Of a stretch of DNA of 37,628 nucleotides, positions 14,431 to 20,306 are shown one piece after another (position 1 is the first letter of the stretch; each line of letters begins with the position of its first letter). Position numbers and translations under genes: made by a program. Under the pieces are notes generated by a model that did not search any database, was not told the DNA's origin, and saw only the letters and a list, made by a program, of their open reading frames with translations. The stretch is from Flavobacteriales bacterium UBA1995 (GTDB lineage: Bacteria > Bacteroidota > Bacteroidia > Flavobacteriales_D > Sanyastnellaceae), in assembly GCA_002336475.1 (NCBI GenBank), contig DDCX01000109.1, positions 1 to 37,628 on the forward strand. Direction: 5' to 3'.

Positions 14431-16725
14431 ATGGCCGGCACGCGTAAAGAAGGAGGTAAAAAAGGGGGCAAGCGCAAGCAAGGCGCTGCGGGAAAGGGCC
14501 GTAAAAAAGGCCCCAACAGCGGAGACTTTGGCCCCGCATTGGCCGGTGGCCAGAGGCTCAGCGGCGCCAGTAAATACCTGGAGGATGTCATGGCAATATT
14601 TCAGGGGCTGCCTGGCCGCCCCATGAATGCCCGTCAGGTGGCCAGCACCATGGGCGTTGCCGACAAAGACATCCAGGAAATGCTGCATGTATTGATGCGG
14701 CAAGAGGCAGCCAAAGGAAGGCTTAAAGAAGTGGGCAAGGGACGTTTTATGATGCCCGAAGAAGGAGGGCGCAGGGACGACCGTCGTGGAAAGCATGGAA
14801 GGGATCAGTCTACCGGAACAGGCGGCCGCAAAGCTGCAGTTCAAGGCACCATTCAAATCACGGCCTATGGCAAAGGCTTCGTCAGTGTGCCCGGTGAGGC
14901 AGACGACATTATGGTTCCCAAAGGACAAACAGGAACAGCTTTTTGGGGAGATACGGTGGAGCTGGGTTGGATGCGCAGGGGCAGAAAAGAAGTGCCTTAT
15001 GTCTCCGAAGTGGTCAAAAGGGCGCGGGATTTGTATGTGGTGACTTTGGAACACGTCAAGGATTACGCATTTGGAACCCCCACCAACAAGCGCATGCACC
15101 GTGACTTTTTGGTGCCTGCGCGCTTCTTGAACGACGCCCCCCAAGATGTGAAAGTGGCGGTACGATTGGTCGATTGGGCGTCCCCCGAAGACCCTCCCAT
15201 TGCAGAGGTGGTCGAAGTGCTCGGGGCCCCAGGAGTCCACGAGGCTGAGATGCACGCCATTTTGCTCGAATACGGATTGCCCTACCACTTTCCTGAAGAA
15301 GTGGAGGCAGAGGCAGAGGCCATTCCTCAGGAACTGCCAGCGGATGAGGTAGCGCGCCGCCGTGATTTCCGCGAGATAACCACCTTCACGATTGACCCCG
15401 AGGACGCCAAGGATTTTGACGATGCCCTCAGTGTACAGAAGCTCGAAAACGGCCACCTAGAAGTGGGGGTGCACATCGCCGATGTGAGCCATTATGTGCG
15501 CCCGGGAAGCCTCATTGAAGAAGAGGCTGTGGAACGCGCCACCAGCGTTTACCTCGTTGACCGCACCATACCCATGCTGCCTGAGGTCCTGTCCAACAAC
15601 CTGTGTTCATTGAGGCCCAACGAGGACCGTTTTGCCTTTAGTGCGGTGTTCGAGCTCGACGCAGAGGGCGAAGTGGTCAAAGAGTGGTTCGGCCGGACGG
15701 TCATCCATTCTGACCGCAGGTTCACTTATGCAGAGGCCCAAGAAAGGCTGGAAACCGGAAAGGGAGACCTTGCAGATGAGGTCAAGGAATTGCAAACGCT
15801 GGCCCTCAAAATGCGGGCGCGCCGTTTCAAGGCAGGCGCCATTGACTTTGATACGGAAGAAGTCCGTTTCAGGCTGGACAAAGAGGGCAAGCCCATTGAG
15901 GTGCTGATCAAGCGCATGTTGGACGCCAACCGCCTCATCGAGGACTACATGTTGCTCGCCAACGTGAGGGTGGCCAAGTGGATCGCAGGTTGCAAAGGGA
16001 ACCGACCACCCGGCGGCGTTTACCGCGTCCACGACTCACCGGACCCCACGAAGCTGAAGTCGCTGCGGATGTTTGTGGCTCAATTCGGCTACAAGATGCC
16101 CGATACAGAGCCTGGAAATGCGCACAAAGCCATCAGTCAGCTCCTCAAAATGGCCGACGGCAAACCCGAAGAGCGCATCGTCAAACAAATGGCCATACGC
16201 TCCATGGCCAAGGCCGAATACAGCACCGATAACATCGGTCATTATGGTCTGGCCTTCGAGCACTACACCCACTTTACGTCTCCGATTCGACGCTATCCAG
16301 ACATGATGGTGCACCGGAGCTTACAGCACTATTTGGATGGAGGGGCGCCCATAGACACCGGCACTTTGGACGGGCCTTGCGCGCACAGCAGTGAGCGTGA
16401 GAAGCGCGCAGCTGAGGCTGAGCGCGCCAGCATCAAATACAAGCAGGTCGAGTTTATGGGGGCCCAATTGGGGGCTGAGTTTACCGGTGTGGTCAACGGC
16501 CTTTCTTCTAAAGCCTTGTACATCGAGTTGGACAACAAATGCGAGGGCTACGTGGACATCAAGGGCATTTCGACGGACCGGTTTTCTATCGATACCGAGC
16601 GGCAATGCCTGGTGGGATTGCATACGGGTCAAGTCATCCAAATGGGCCAAGAAGTTCGAATTCAAGTGGTACGCGCCGACATGCAGCGTAGGGAACTTGA
16701 GTTTGACTGGATGGGCACAGTTTAG
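14431..16725 (+). CDS. rnr: Ribonuclease R
   Basis: A 764-aa 3'-5' exoribonuclease of the RNB family that degrades structured RNA, including rRNA and mRNA fragments. Order: a Lys/Gly-rich basic tail (residues 1-40), a winged-helix region (NARQVASTMGVADKDIQEML), cold-shock/OB domains (IQITAYGKGFVSVPG), the RNB catalytic core and a C-terminal S1 domain (FTGVVNGLSSKALYIEL). The catalytic Mg2+-binding Asp cluster is DPEDAKDFDDAL, and VHIADVSHYV and YLVDRTIPMLPEVLSNNLCSL complete the family signature, given in two parts. The frame is open for 48 codons upstream, but ATG 14431 (MAGTRKEGGKK) gives the usual basic N-terminus. Confidence 0.95.
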   Translation: MAGTRKEGGKKGGKRKQGAAGKGRKKGPNSGDFGPALAGGQRLSGASKYLEDVMAIFQGLPGRPMNARQVASTMGVADKDIQEMLHVLMRQEAAKGRLKEVGKGRFMMPEEGGRRDDRRGKHGRDQSTGTGGRKAAVQGTIQITAYGKGFVSVPGEADDIMVPKGQTGTAFWGDTVELGWMRRGRKEVPYVSEVVKRARDLYVVTLEHVKDYAFGTPTNKRMHRDFLVPARFLNDAPQDVKVAVRLVDWASPEDPPIAEVVEVLGAPGVHEAEMHAILLEYGLPYHFPEEVEAEAEAIPQELPADEVARRRDFREITTFTIDPEDAKDFDDALSVQKLENGHLEVGVHIADVSHYVRPGSLIEEEAVERATSVYLVDRTIPMLPEVLSNNLCSLRPNEDRFAFSAVFELDAEGEVVKEWFGRTVIHSDRRFTYAEAQERLETGKGDLADEVKELQTLALKMRARRFKAGAIDFDTEEVRFRLDKEGKPIEVLIKRMLDANRLIEDYMLLANVRVAKWIAGCKGNRPPGGVYRVHDSPDPTKLKSLRMFVAQFGYKMPDTEPGNAHKAISQLLKMADGKPEERIVKQMAIRSMAKAEYSTDNIGHYGLAFEHYTHFTSPIRRYPDMMVHRSLQHYLDGGAPIDTGTLDGPCAHSSEREKRAAEAERASIKYKQVEFMGAQLGAEFTGVVNGLSSKALYIELDNKCEGYVDIKGISTDRFSIDTERQCLVGLHTGQVIQMGQEVRIQVVRADMQRRELEFDWMGTV

Positions 16726-16742
16726 ACTGTTGGCCAGCAGTC
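16725..16742. repeat. Inverted repeat at the rnr stop codon
   Basis: GACTGT-tggcca-GCAGTC forms a short hairpin (5-6 bp with a palindromic centre) immediately at the end of rnr. It could help end the rnr transcript; the T-run that follows is 8 bases away and belongs to the next promoter. Confidence 0.3.
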
Positions 16743-16748
16743 AATGCG

Positions 16749-16756
16749 TATTTTTG
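16749..16756 (+). promoter_or_regulatory. -7 box for tRNA-CAU
   Basis: TATTTTTG matches TAnnTTTG exactly and ends 23 bases before the tRNA 5' end. A TTG at 16730-16732 is 16 bp upstream, slightly short of the usual spacing. Confidence 0.55.
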
Positions 16757-16779
16757 TGCGGCCGCTGTTAGCGGTATAT

Positions 16780-16856
16780 GCGCTCTTAGCTCAGTTGGTT
16801 AGAGCAGGGGACTCATAATCCCTGGGTCGCGGGTTCAAGTCCTGCAGGGCGCACCA
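16780..16856 (+). tRNA. tRNA with CAU anticodon (Ile2 or elongator Met)
   Basis: A complete 77-nt cloverleaf. The acceptor stem GCGCTCT pairs with AGGGCGC, the D stem is GCTC/GAGC, the anticodon loop CTCATAA (16812-16818) gives CAU at 16814-16816, the T loop is TTCAAGT, the discriminator is A and CCA is encoded. The variable and T-arm region (GGGTCGCGGGTTCAAGTCC) resembles bacterial tRNA-Ile2, whose C34 is changed to lysidine by TilS. Elongator tRNA-Met cannot be excluded by eye. It is not the initiator type, because the first acceptor pair G-C is matched. Confidence 0.9.
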
Positions 16857-16866
16857 AAGGGTCAAC

Positions 16867-17058
16867 TCAGAGCAGTTGGCTGAGCAAGATGATGAGGTCC
16901 GTCGTTGAAATGATACCATCTCCATTGAGGTCGTACATGACGTTGTCCTTGGTCACGGGCTCCATAAAGTTGGCCAAAAGTTGAAGTAAGTCGCTCAGTG
17001 TCATAGCGTGTAGGATTGCGCGTAGAATGCCGTTGTAGGGTGAAGGGTTGTGCCACAC
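16867..17058 (-). CDS. Small orphan dockerin-like EF-hand protein
   Basis: A 63-aa ORF whose C-terminal part is one complete dockerin/EF-hand loop, DLNGDGIISTTD, followed by the helix LIILLSQLL. Loop positions 1, 3, 5 and 12 are D, N, D and D, as needed for calcium. The segment TLSDLLQLLANFMEP before it looks like the helix of a preceding repeat without its loop. Such repeats normally end large secreted proteins; here nothing precedes the ORF except intergenic DNA. A TACCTTTG box at 17080-17087 would start transcription about 15 nt before ATG 17058; ATG 17004 would give 45 aa. No signal peptide is visible. It may be a real mini-protein or the remnant tail of a lost gene. The interval from 16857 to 17227 holds nothing else recognisable. 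Confidence 0.5.
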   Translation of the reverse strand: MWHNPSPYNGILRAILHAMTLSDLLQLLANFMEPVTKDNVMYDLNGDGIISTTDLIILLSQLL

Positions 17059-17079
17059 TACATTGAGATTTCACTACCG

Positions 17080-17087
17080 CAAAGGTA
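17080..17087 (-). promoter_or_regulatory. -7 box for the small EF-hand gene
   Basis: TACCTTTG on the minus strand, followed by CG, is an exact match to the phylum consensus and is identical to the boxes of rlmN and the polyprenyl synthase. It lies at the edge of an AT-rich stretch (about 17080-17150). No clear TTG -33 element is seen. Confidence 0.5.
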
Positions 17088-17187
17088 CATATTATTAGAC
17101 GAAAAACATTAATTGAAGGTTAAATTGCCGTTTTTTGAATGTAAACGGACGTTTTTGGACGTTCTGAACGGCCGGTAATTCGGCGTG

Positions 17188-17214
17188 TTTGAGCCAAAGA
17201 CTTGTCTATCTTTG
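17188..17214 (+). promoter_or_regulatory. Promoter of tRNA-Val(CAC)
   Basis: TTTG (17188-17191) and TATCTTTG (17207-17214) are 15 bp apart; the -7 box is perfect and the spacing slightly short. The box ends 13 bases before the tRNA 5' end. Confidence 0.6.
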
Positions 17215-17227
17215 CCCCCCTGTTTTA

Positions 17228-17302
17228 GGGCAATTAGCTCAGTTGGTTCAGAGCGTTCGCCTCACACGCGAGAGGTCACTGGTTCGAGCCCAGTATTGCC
17301 CA
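17228..17302 (+). tRNA. tRNA-Val (anticodon CAC)
   Basis: Cloverleaf with acceptor GGGCAAT/ATTGCCC, D stem GCTC/GAGC, anticodon stem TTCGC/GCGAG, loop CTCACAC with CAC at 17263-17265, T arm ACTGG/CCAGT and discriminator A. CCA is not encoded. It is very similar to the tRNA-Val(GAC) gene 2.6 kb downstream, with long shared blocks in the D and T arms. Confidence 0.93.
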
Positions 17303-17312
17303 CCCCGCCTAA

Positions 17313-17369
17313 GGGGCCTTACCCCAACAAGGCCCCGGCCCCGCTCCCCATCGGATGCGGGGCTTTTTT
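17313..17369 (+). terminator. Tandem hairpins with T-tract after tRNA-Val(CAC)
   Basis: Two perfect stems follow the tRNA. GGGGCCTT (17313-17320) pairs with AAGGCCCC (17329-17336). Then GCCCCGC (17338-17344) pairs with GCGGGGC (17357-17363) and is followed directly by six T (17364-17369). The second hairpin is a classic intrinsic terminator. Confidence 0.8.
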
Positions 17370-17406
17370 CTGCAGCTTCGCAGTGGGCGATGTTTCTTTG
17401 CCGAAC

Positions 17407-17481
17407 GGCCCCGTAGTTCAACGGATAGAATAAGCGTTTCCTAAACGTTTGATCCAGGTTCGATTCCTGGCGGGGCTGCCA
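17407..17481 (+). tRNA. tRNA-Arg (anticodon CCU)
   Basis: Acceptor GGCCCCG pairs with CGGGGCT (first pair G-U). The anticodon stem is AGCGT/ACGTT around loop TTCCTAA, with CCT at 17440-17442. The T arm is CCAGG-TTCGATT-CCTGG, the discriminator is G and CCA is encoded. It decodes AGG. A TTTCTTTG sequence at 17393-17400 is a possible degenerate -7 box. The flippase frame starts within a few dozen bases of its 3' end. Confidence 0.92.
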
Positions 17482-17519
17482 AGGCATTGTGCCGCAGTGC
17501 CCACCTTAAAGAGGCCACA

Positions 17520-18842
17520 TTGACAAACATCTCCAATCACTCCCAGCAACTTGATGGCTCTTGGCGCCGGTTGTTGAGCGGTTCCGGAACGGTGTTGCTC
17601 ATCAAGGTGCTCGGGGCTTTTGGGGGTTTTCTGTTTTCACTTTTGGTGGCGCGTCAATTCGGGGATGCCGCGTTGGGCCGGGCAGAGTTGTTTGTGTTGG
17701 CCATTACGGTCGGTGCCACCTTCTTGCGTGGAGGGCTGGAAGGGGCTGTTGTCAAACTGTTTGGCGGATGGTCTTCAGAAGGGGCCCATGGCCGGATTGT
17801 TCGGCGCTTTCTTCAATGGACCAAGCCCTTGGTGTTGGTTGCAGCCTTGGTGACCGCCGGTGGCTTGATGGCACCCGGGCTTAAATGGGGCATTTCAGTG
17901 GATGGGTGGTTGGGCCTGGCCATCGGTTCGTGGATTTTGATTGGTTGGGCAGGCGAAGCGCTCCGTGGCACTGGAAGGGTTGGCTGGTATGCCCTCTTGC
18001 AGCCCGGTTGGTGGATGCTCATGGGCGCCGTCTTGATTGTACTGATGGGTTGGGCGCCCACCAAAGTGCTCTCCATCACCGCGCTGATTCTGGCGGTGTT
18101 TGGCATGGCGAGTGCCGTGACCTTGTTCAATCGGGCAGGCAGGTTGGACGGCTCCGTTCCGACAGCTGACGAAAAAAGGAAAGACAACGCGGTGTTGCGT
18201 GGGTTGGCGGCGCCCATATGGCTCGGGAGCATGTTGCACCTTGTATTGAGTTGGGCAGATACTGCAATGTTGGCGGCTTGGATGGATGAGGCTGCGGTTG
18301 CCCATTACCGCGCAGCCTTCAGGCTGGCGGCATTGTTGACGTTCACACAGTTTGCCGTCAATGCGCTTGGAGCCCCCACGTTTGGAGCCCTGCACGCATC
18401 GGGTGATCGAGAAGGCTTGCGCCGCACGGTTCAGCGCATTGGATGGATGAATACGGCAGTGGCCTTGCCGGGCTTGGCGTTTTTGGTCGCTTTGGGCCCT
18501 TGGCTGTTGGGGTTATGGGGCGACGCTTTTACTGCACCTGAGGTGTACAAAGCCCTGCTCATTCTGGCAGCAGGACAGTGTTTTAATGCCCTTTGTGGAC
18601 CTGTGATGTACCTCCTCAACATGACGGGAGGAGAAAGGGCAGGCCTTTTAATTCTAGCGGTTTCTGCGGCTGTTCAGCTGGGAGCGGCGGTGTTTCTTGT
18701 GCCCGCCTTGGGCATTGTGGGGGGCGCTGTTTCGGCCGCCTTGGGGATGTTGTTCTGGAATGGGCTCGGCGTGTGGTACATCCGGCGTCAACATGGTTTT
18801 TTCATGGTTTCATTGATCAGCGGATGGTGGAAGCAAAGCTGA
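17520..18842 (+). CDS. Polysaccharide/lipid-linked oligosaccharide flippase (MATE/Wzx-like)
   Basis: A roughly 440-aa integral membrane protein with about 12-14 hydrophobic segments, belonging to the MOP/polysaccharide-biosynthesis flippase group that moves lipid-linked glycans across the inner membrane. The first helix region GTVLLIKVLGAFGGFLFSLLVARQFG, quoted as GTVLLIKVLGAFGGFLFSL then LVARQFG, is typical of Wzx. The frame contains no ATG near its beginning; TTG at 17520 (MTNISNHSQ) or TTG at 17487 are the only sensible starts. No promoter box is visible between the tRNA-Arg gene and the start. It overlaps the next gene, a sulfotransferase, by 19 bp. The pair suggests export and sulfation of an envelope or exopolysaccharide glycan, but no glycosyltransferases are adjacent. 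Confidence 0.8.
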   Translation: MTNISNHSQQLDGSWRRLLSGSGTVLLIKVLGAFGGFLFSLLVARQFGDAALGRAELFVLAITVGATFLRGGLEGAVVKLFGGWSSEGAHGRIVRRFLQWTKPLVLVAALVTAGGLMAPGLKWGISVDGWLGLAIGSWILIGWAGEALRGTGRVGWYALLQPGWWMLMGAVLIVLMGWAPTKVLSITALILAVFGMASAVTLFNRAGRLDGSVPTADEKRKDNAVLRGLAAPIWLGSMLHLVLSWADTAMLAAWMDEAAVAHYRAAFRLAALLTFTQFAVNALGAPTFGALHASGDREGLRRTVQRIGWMNTAVALPGLAFLVALGPWLLGLWGDAFTAPEVYKALLILAAGQCFNALCGPVMYLLNMTGGERAGLLILAVSAAVQLGAAVFLVPALGIVGGAVSAALGMLFWNGLGVWYIRRQHGFFMVSLISGWWKQS

Positions 18843-19771
18843 ACTTCTTTTTAATTGGTGCCCCCAAGGCGGGGACAACCCTAATTCATGAGCGGCTCTC
18901 GCGTCATACTCAGGTCTATTTGAGTCCCATTAAGGAGCCCAATTACTACTCTACGGACATCCAAACGGAGGGCTTCTCCAAGGCATTCAAGGCCAATACG
19001 CCCGACGATTTGGAACTGTACTTCAACCAAAAACCACTGTTGGCCCGGCAGGTTGCTTTTGTGCGGGATGCGGCCCAATACGCCGCGCTTTTCGAAGAGG
19101 CAAGGCCGGAACACAGGGTGGTAGGAGAGTGCAGCACCTCATACCTCAACTCACTTCACGCGCCAGAGAAGGTAGCGGCTTCACATCCAGAAGCTGCGAT
19201 TCTCATTGCATTGCGGAACCCTGTGGAGCGGTTGTTTTCGCACTGGCAAATGGCCCGGAAATACGGTTTCACAGACCTGCCTCTAATGGCGGCCGTGGCA
19301 GCAGATCAGGTACACCCCAACCCAGGCTGGGGCAGCAGTGAACTTTTTGTGGAATCCGGGCTCTATGCCGAGGCCGTGAAACGTTGGAAGCAGCATTTTC
19401 CGGCACACCGCATCAAGGTTGTGCTCAACGAACACCTCAATGACACCAGCACTTGGGAGGACCTCGTTCAGTGGTTGGGATTGGAAGGGGGCATTCCCGA
19501 GGCGCCGTCTGCTTCCGGAAACCGAGCAGGACGCGCCCGGTTTGAAGGCATCAACCATTGGTTGACACGCAGTGGGATCAAGTCAGTTTTGGCGCAAAGA
19601 ATGCCCAAGGGCTTAAAGAATGCGGTGGGCCGTCAGTGGTATACTTCGGAGGGGTTGCCCCAATTGACGGATGAGGACAGACAATCCCTGTACCCACTGT
19701 TTGCTGATAACATTGATGCATTGGAGGCCTTGCTGGACGTAAATCTGGAGGATTGGCGCCCTGGAGGTTGA
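18824..19771 (+). CDS. PAPS-dependent sulfotransferase
   Basis: A 315-aa sulfotransferase-domain protein. The 5'-phosphosulfate-binding loop is LIGAPKAGTTLIHERLSRH (PKxGTT type, residues about 10-25), and the 3'-phosphate-binding motif is LIALRNPVERLFSHWQ. Together they define the PAPS site of the heparan-sulfate/Stf0-like fold. The frame is open far upstream inside the flippase gene; ATG 18824 (MVEAKLNFFLIG) places the P-loop at the usual distance from the N-terminus. No signal peptide, so the enzyme is probably cytosolic and sulfates a lipid-linked glycan before flipping. Acceptor unknown. Confidence 0.88.
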   Translation: MVEAKLNFFLIGAPKAGTTLIHERLSRHTQVYLSPIKEPNYYSTDIQTEGFSKAFKANTPDDLELYFNQKPLLARQVAFVRDAAQYAALFEEARPEHRVVGECSTSYLNSLHAPEKVAASHPEAAILIALRNPVERLFSHWQMARKYGFTDLPLMAAVAADQVHPNPGWGSSELFVESGLYAEAVKRWKQHFPAHRIKVVLNEHLNDTSTWEDLVQWLGLEGGIPEAPSASGNRAGRARFEGINHWLTRSGIKSVLAQRMPKGLKNAVGRQWYTSEGLPQLTDEDRQSLYPLFADNIDALEALLDVNLEDWRPGG

Positions 19772-19864
19772 GGGTTGGCGCTCGACTATCGGTTGACTTT
19801 TATGTTTTGGACTTCCGCTCAATGGAGGGGAGAATTGGCGGTGACATGTGACGCTGCTGCATCG

Positions 19865-19872
19865 TATATTCG
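19865..19872 (+). promoter_or_regulatory. Possible -7 box for tRNA-Val(GAC)
   Basis: TATATTCG differs from TAnnTTTG at one base and ends 17 bases before the tRNA. No -33 TTG at suitable distance. Confidence 0.4.
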
Positions 19873-19889
19873 CCGTCCGTTTCAGCAGA

Positions 19890-19964
19890 GGGTCATTAGC
19901 TCAGCTGGTTCAGAGCGCTGCCTTGACAGGGCAGAGGTCACTGGTTCGAGTCCAGTATGACCCA
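19890..19964 (+). tRNA. tRNA-Val (anticodon GAC)
   Basis: Acceptor GGGTCAT/ATGACCC, D stem GCTC/GAGC, anticodon stem CTGCC/GGCAG with loop TTGACAG giving GAC, T arm ACTGG/CCAGT with loop TTCGAGT, discriminator A, CCA not encoded. It shares long identical stretches with tRNA-Val(CAC) at 17228. Confidence 0.93.
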
Positions 19965-19970
19965 CAACAA

Positions 19971-19997
19971 AACCCGGCTTCTTAGCCGGGTTTTTTT
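19971..19997 (+). terminator. Intrinsic terminator after tRNA-Val(GAC)
   Basis: AACCCGGCT (19971-19979) and AGCCGGGTT (19984-19992) form a perfect 9-bp stem with a TCTT loop, followed by five further T. It cleanly ends the tRNA transcript, so feoA needs its own start signal, which I could not identify in 19998-20072. Confidence 0.85.
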
Positions 19998-20072
19998 ATG
20001 GCCTTTTACGCCGCACGCAAAATCCCCCCTTCAGGGGAGGGCAGCATTGAAGCCCTTGAGCGAGCTTGCAAC

Positions 20073-20306
20073 ATGGACCTGAAGCGCCTCAGTGAACTCG
20101 AAGCCAGCGAACGCGGCACCCTCACACGGATCGACGCCCCAGAGGGCATGTTGGCCTTGATGGAGATGGGTTGTACCGTGGGCGAGGACATAGAGGTGAG
20201 GCACATCGCGCCTTTGGGCGATCCTATGGCCGTGTCTGCTGGTGGCCATGTGGTGGCGCTGCGGCGAGAGCAGGCCGATCAGATGTGGGTAAAGCCCATC
20301 AGCTGA
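20073..20306 (+). CDS. feoA: Ferrous iron transport protein A
   Basis: A 77-aa SH3-like FeoA protein, the small cytosolic partner of FeoB. The recognisable body runs from LKRLSELEASERGTLTRI through LMEMGCTVGEDIEVRHIAPLGDPMAV to LRREQADQMWV, matching the FeoA pattern in which a glycine-rich turn precedes GD/PxxV. The frame is open from 19998, but ATG 20073 (MDLKRLSEL) gives the standard length. Unusually it does not precede feoB: feoB lies on the opposite strand and the two genes overlap at their last 8 bases. The upstream 100 bases hold the tRNA-Val terminator and no visible Fur-like site. Confidence 0.9.
   Translation: MDLKRLSELEASERGTLTRIDAPEGMLALMEMGCTVGEDIEVRHIAPLGDPMAVSAGGHVVALRREQADQMWVKPIS
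20299..20306. other. Shared palindromic stop of feoA and feoB
   Basis: The palindrome TCAGCTGA supplies TGA to feoA on the plus strand (20304-20306) and TGA to feoB on the minus strand (20299-20301). Both proteins end in Ser encoded by AGC within it. There is no room for a conventional terminator between the genes. Confidence 0.9.

Noticed and set aside
14002..15456. 484-aa frame antisense to rnr and crossing into the methyltransferase
   Set aside because: Overlaps two well-supported genes; composition is that of a shadow frame.
17189..17433. ORFs of 75-82 aa across tRNA-Val(CAC) and its terminator
   Set aside because: They translate the tRNA and hairpins; not coding.
19775..19960. 61-aa ORF running into tRNA-Val(GAC)
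   Set aside because: Its C-terminal part is the tRNA sequence read as codons; no conserved motif.
17228..19964. Prophage or integrative element at the tRNA cluster
   Set aside because: No integrase, phage, conjugation or transposase gene is present; only a flippase and a sulfotransferase lie between the tRNAs.
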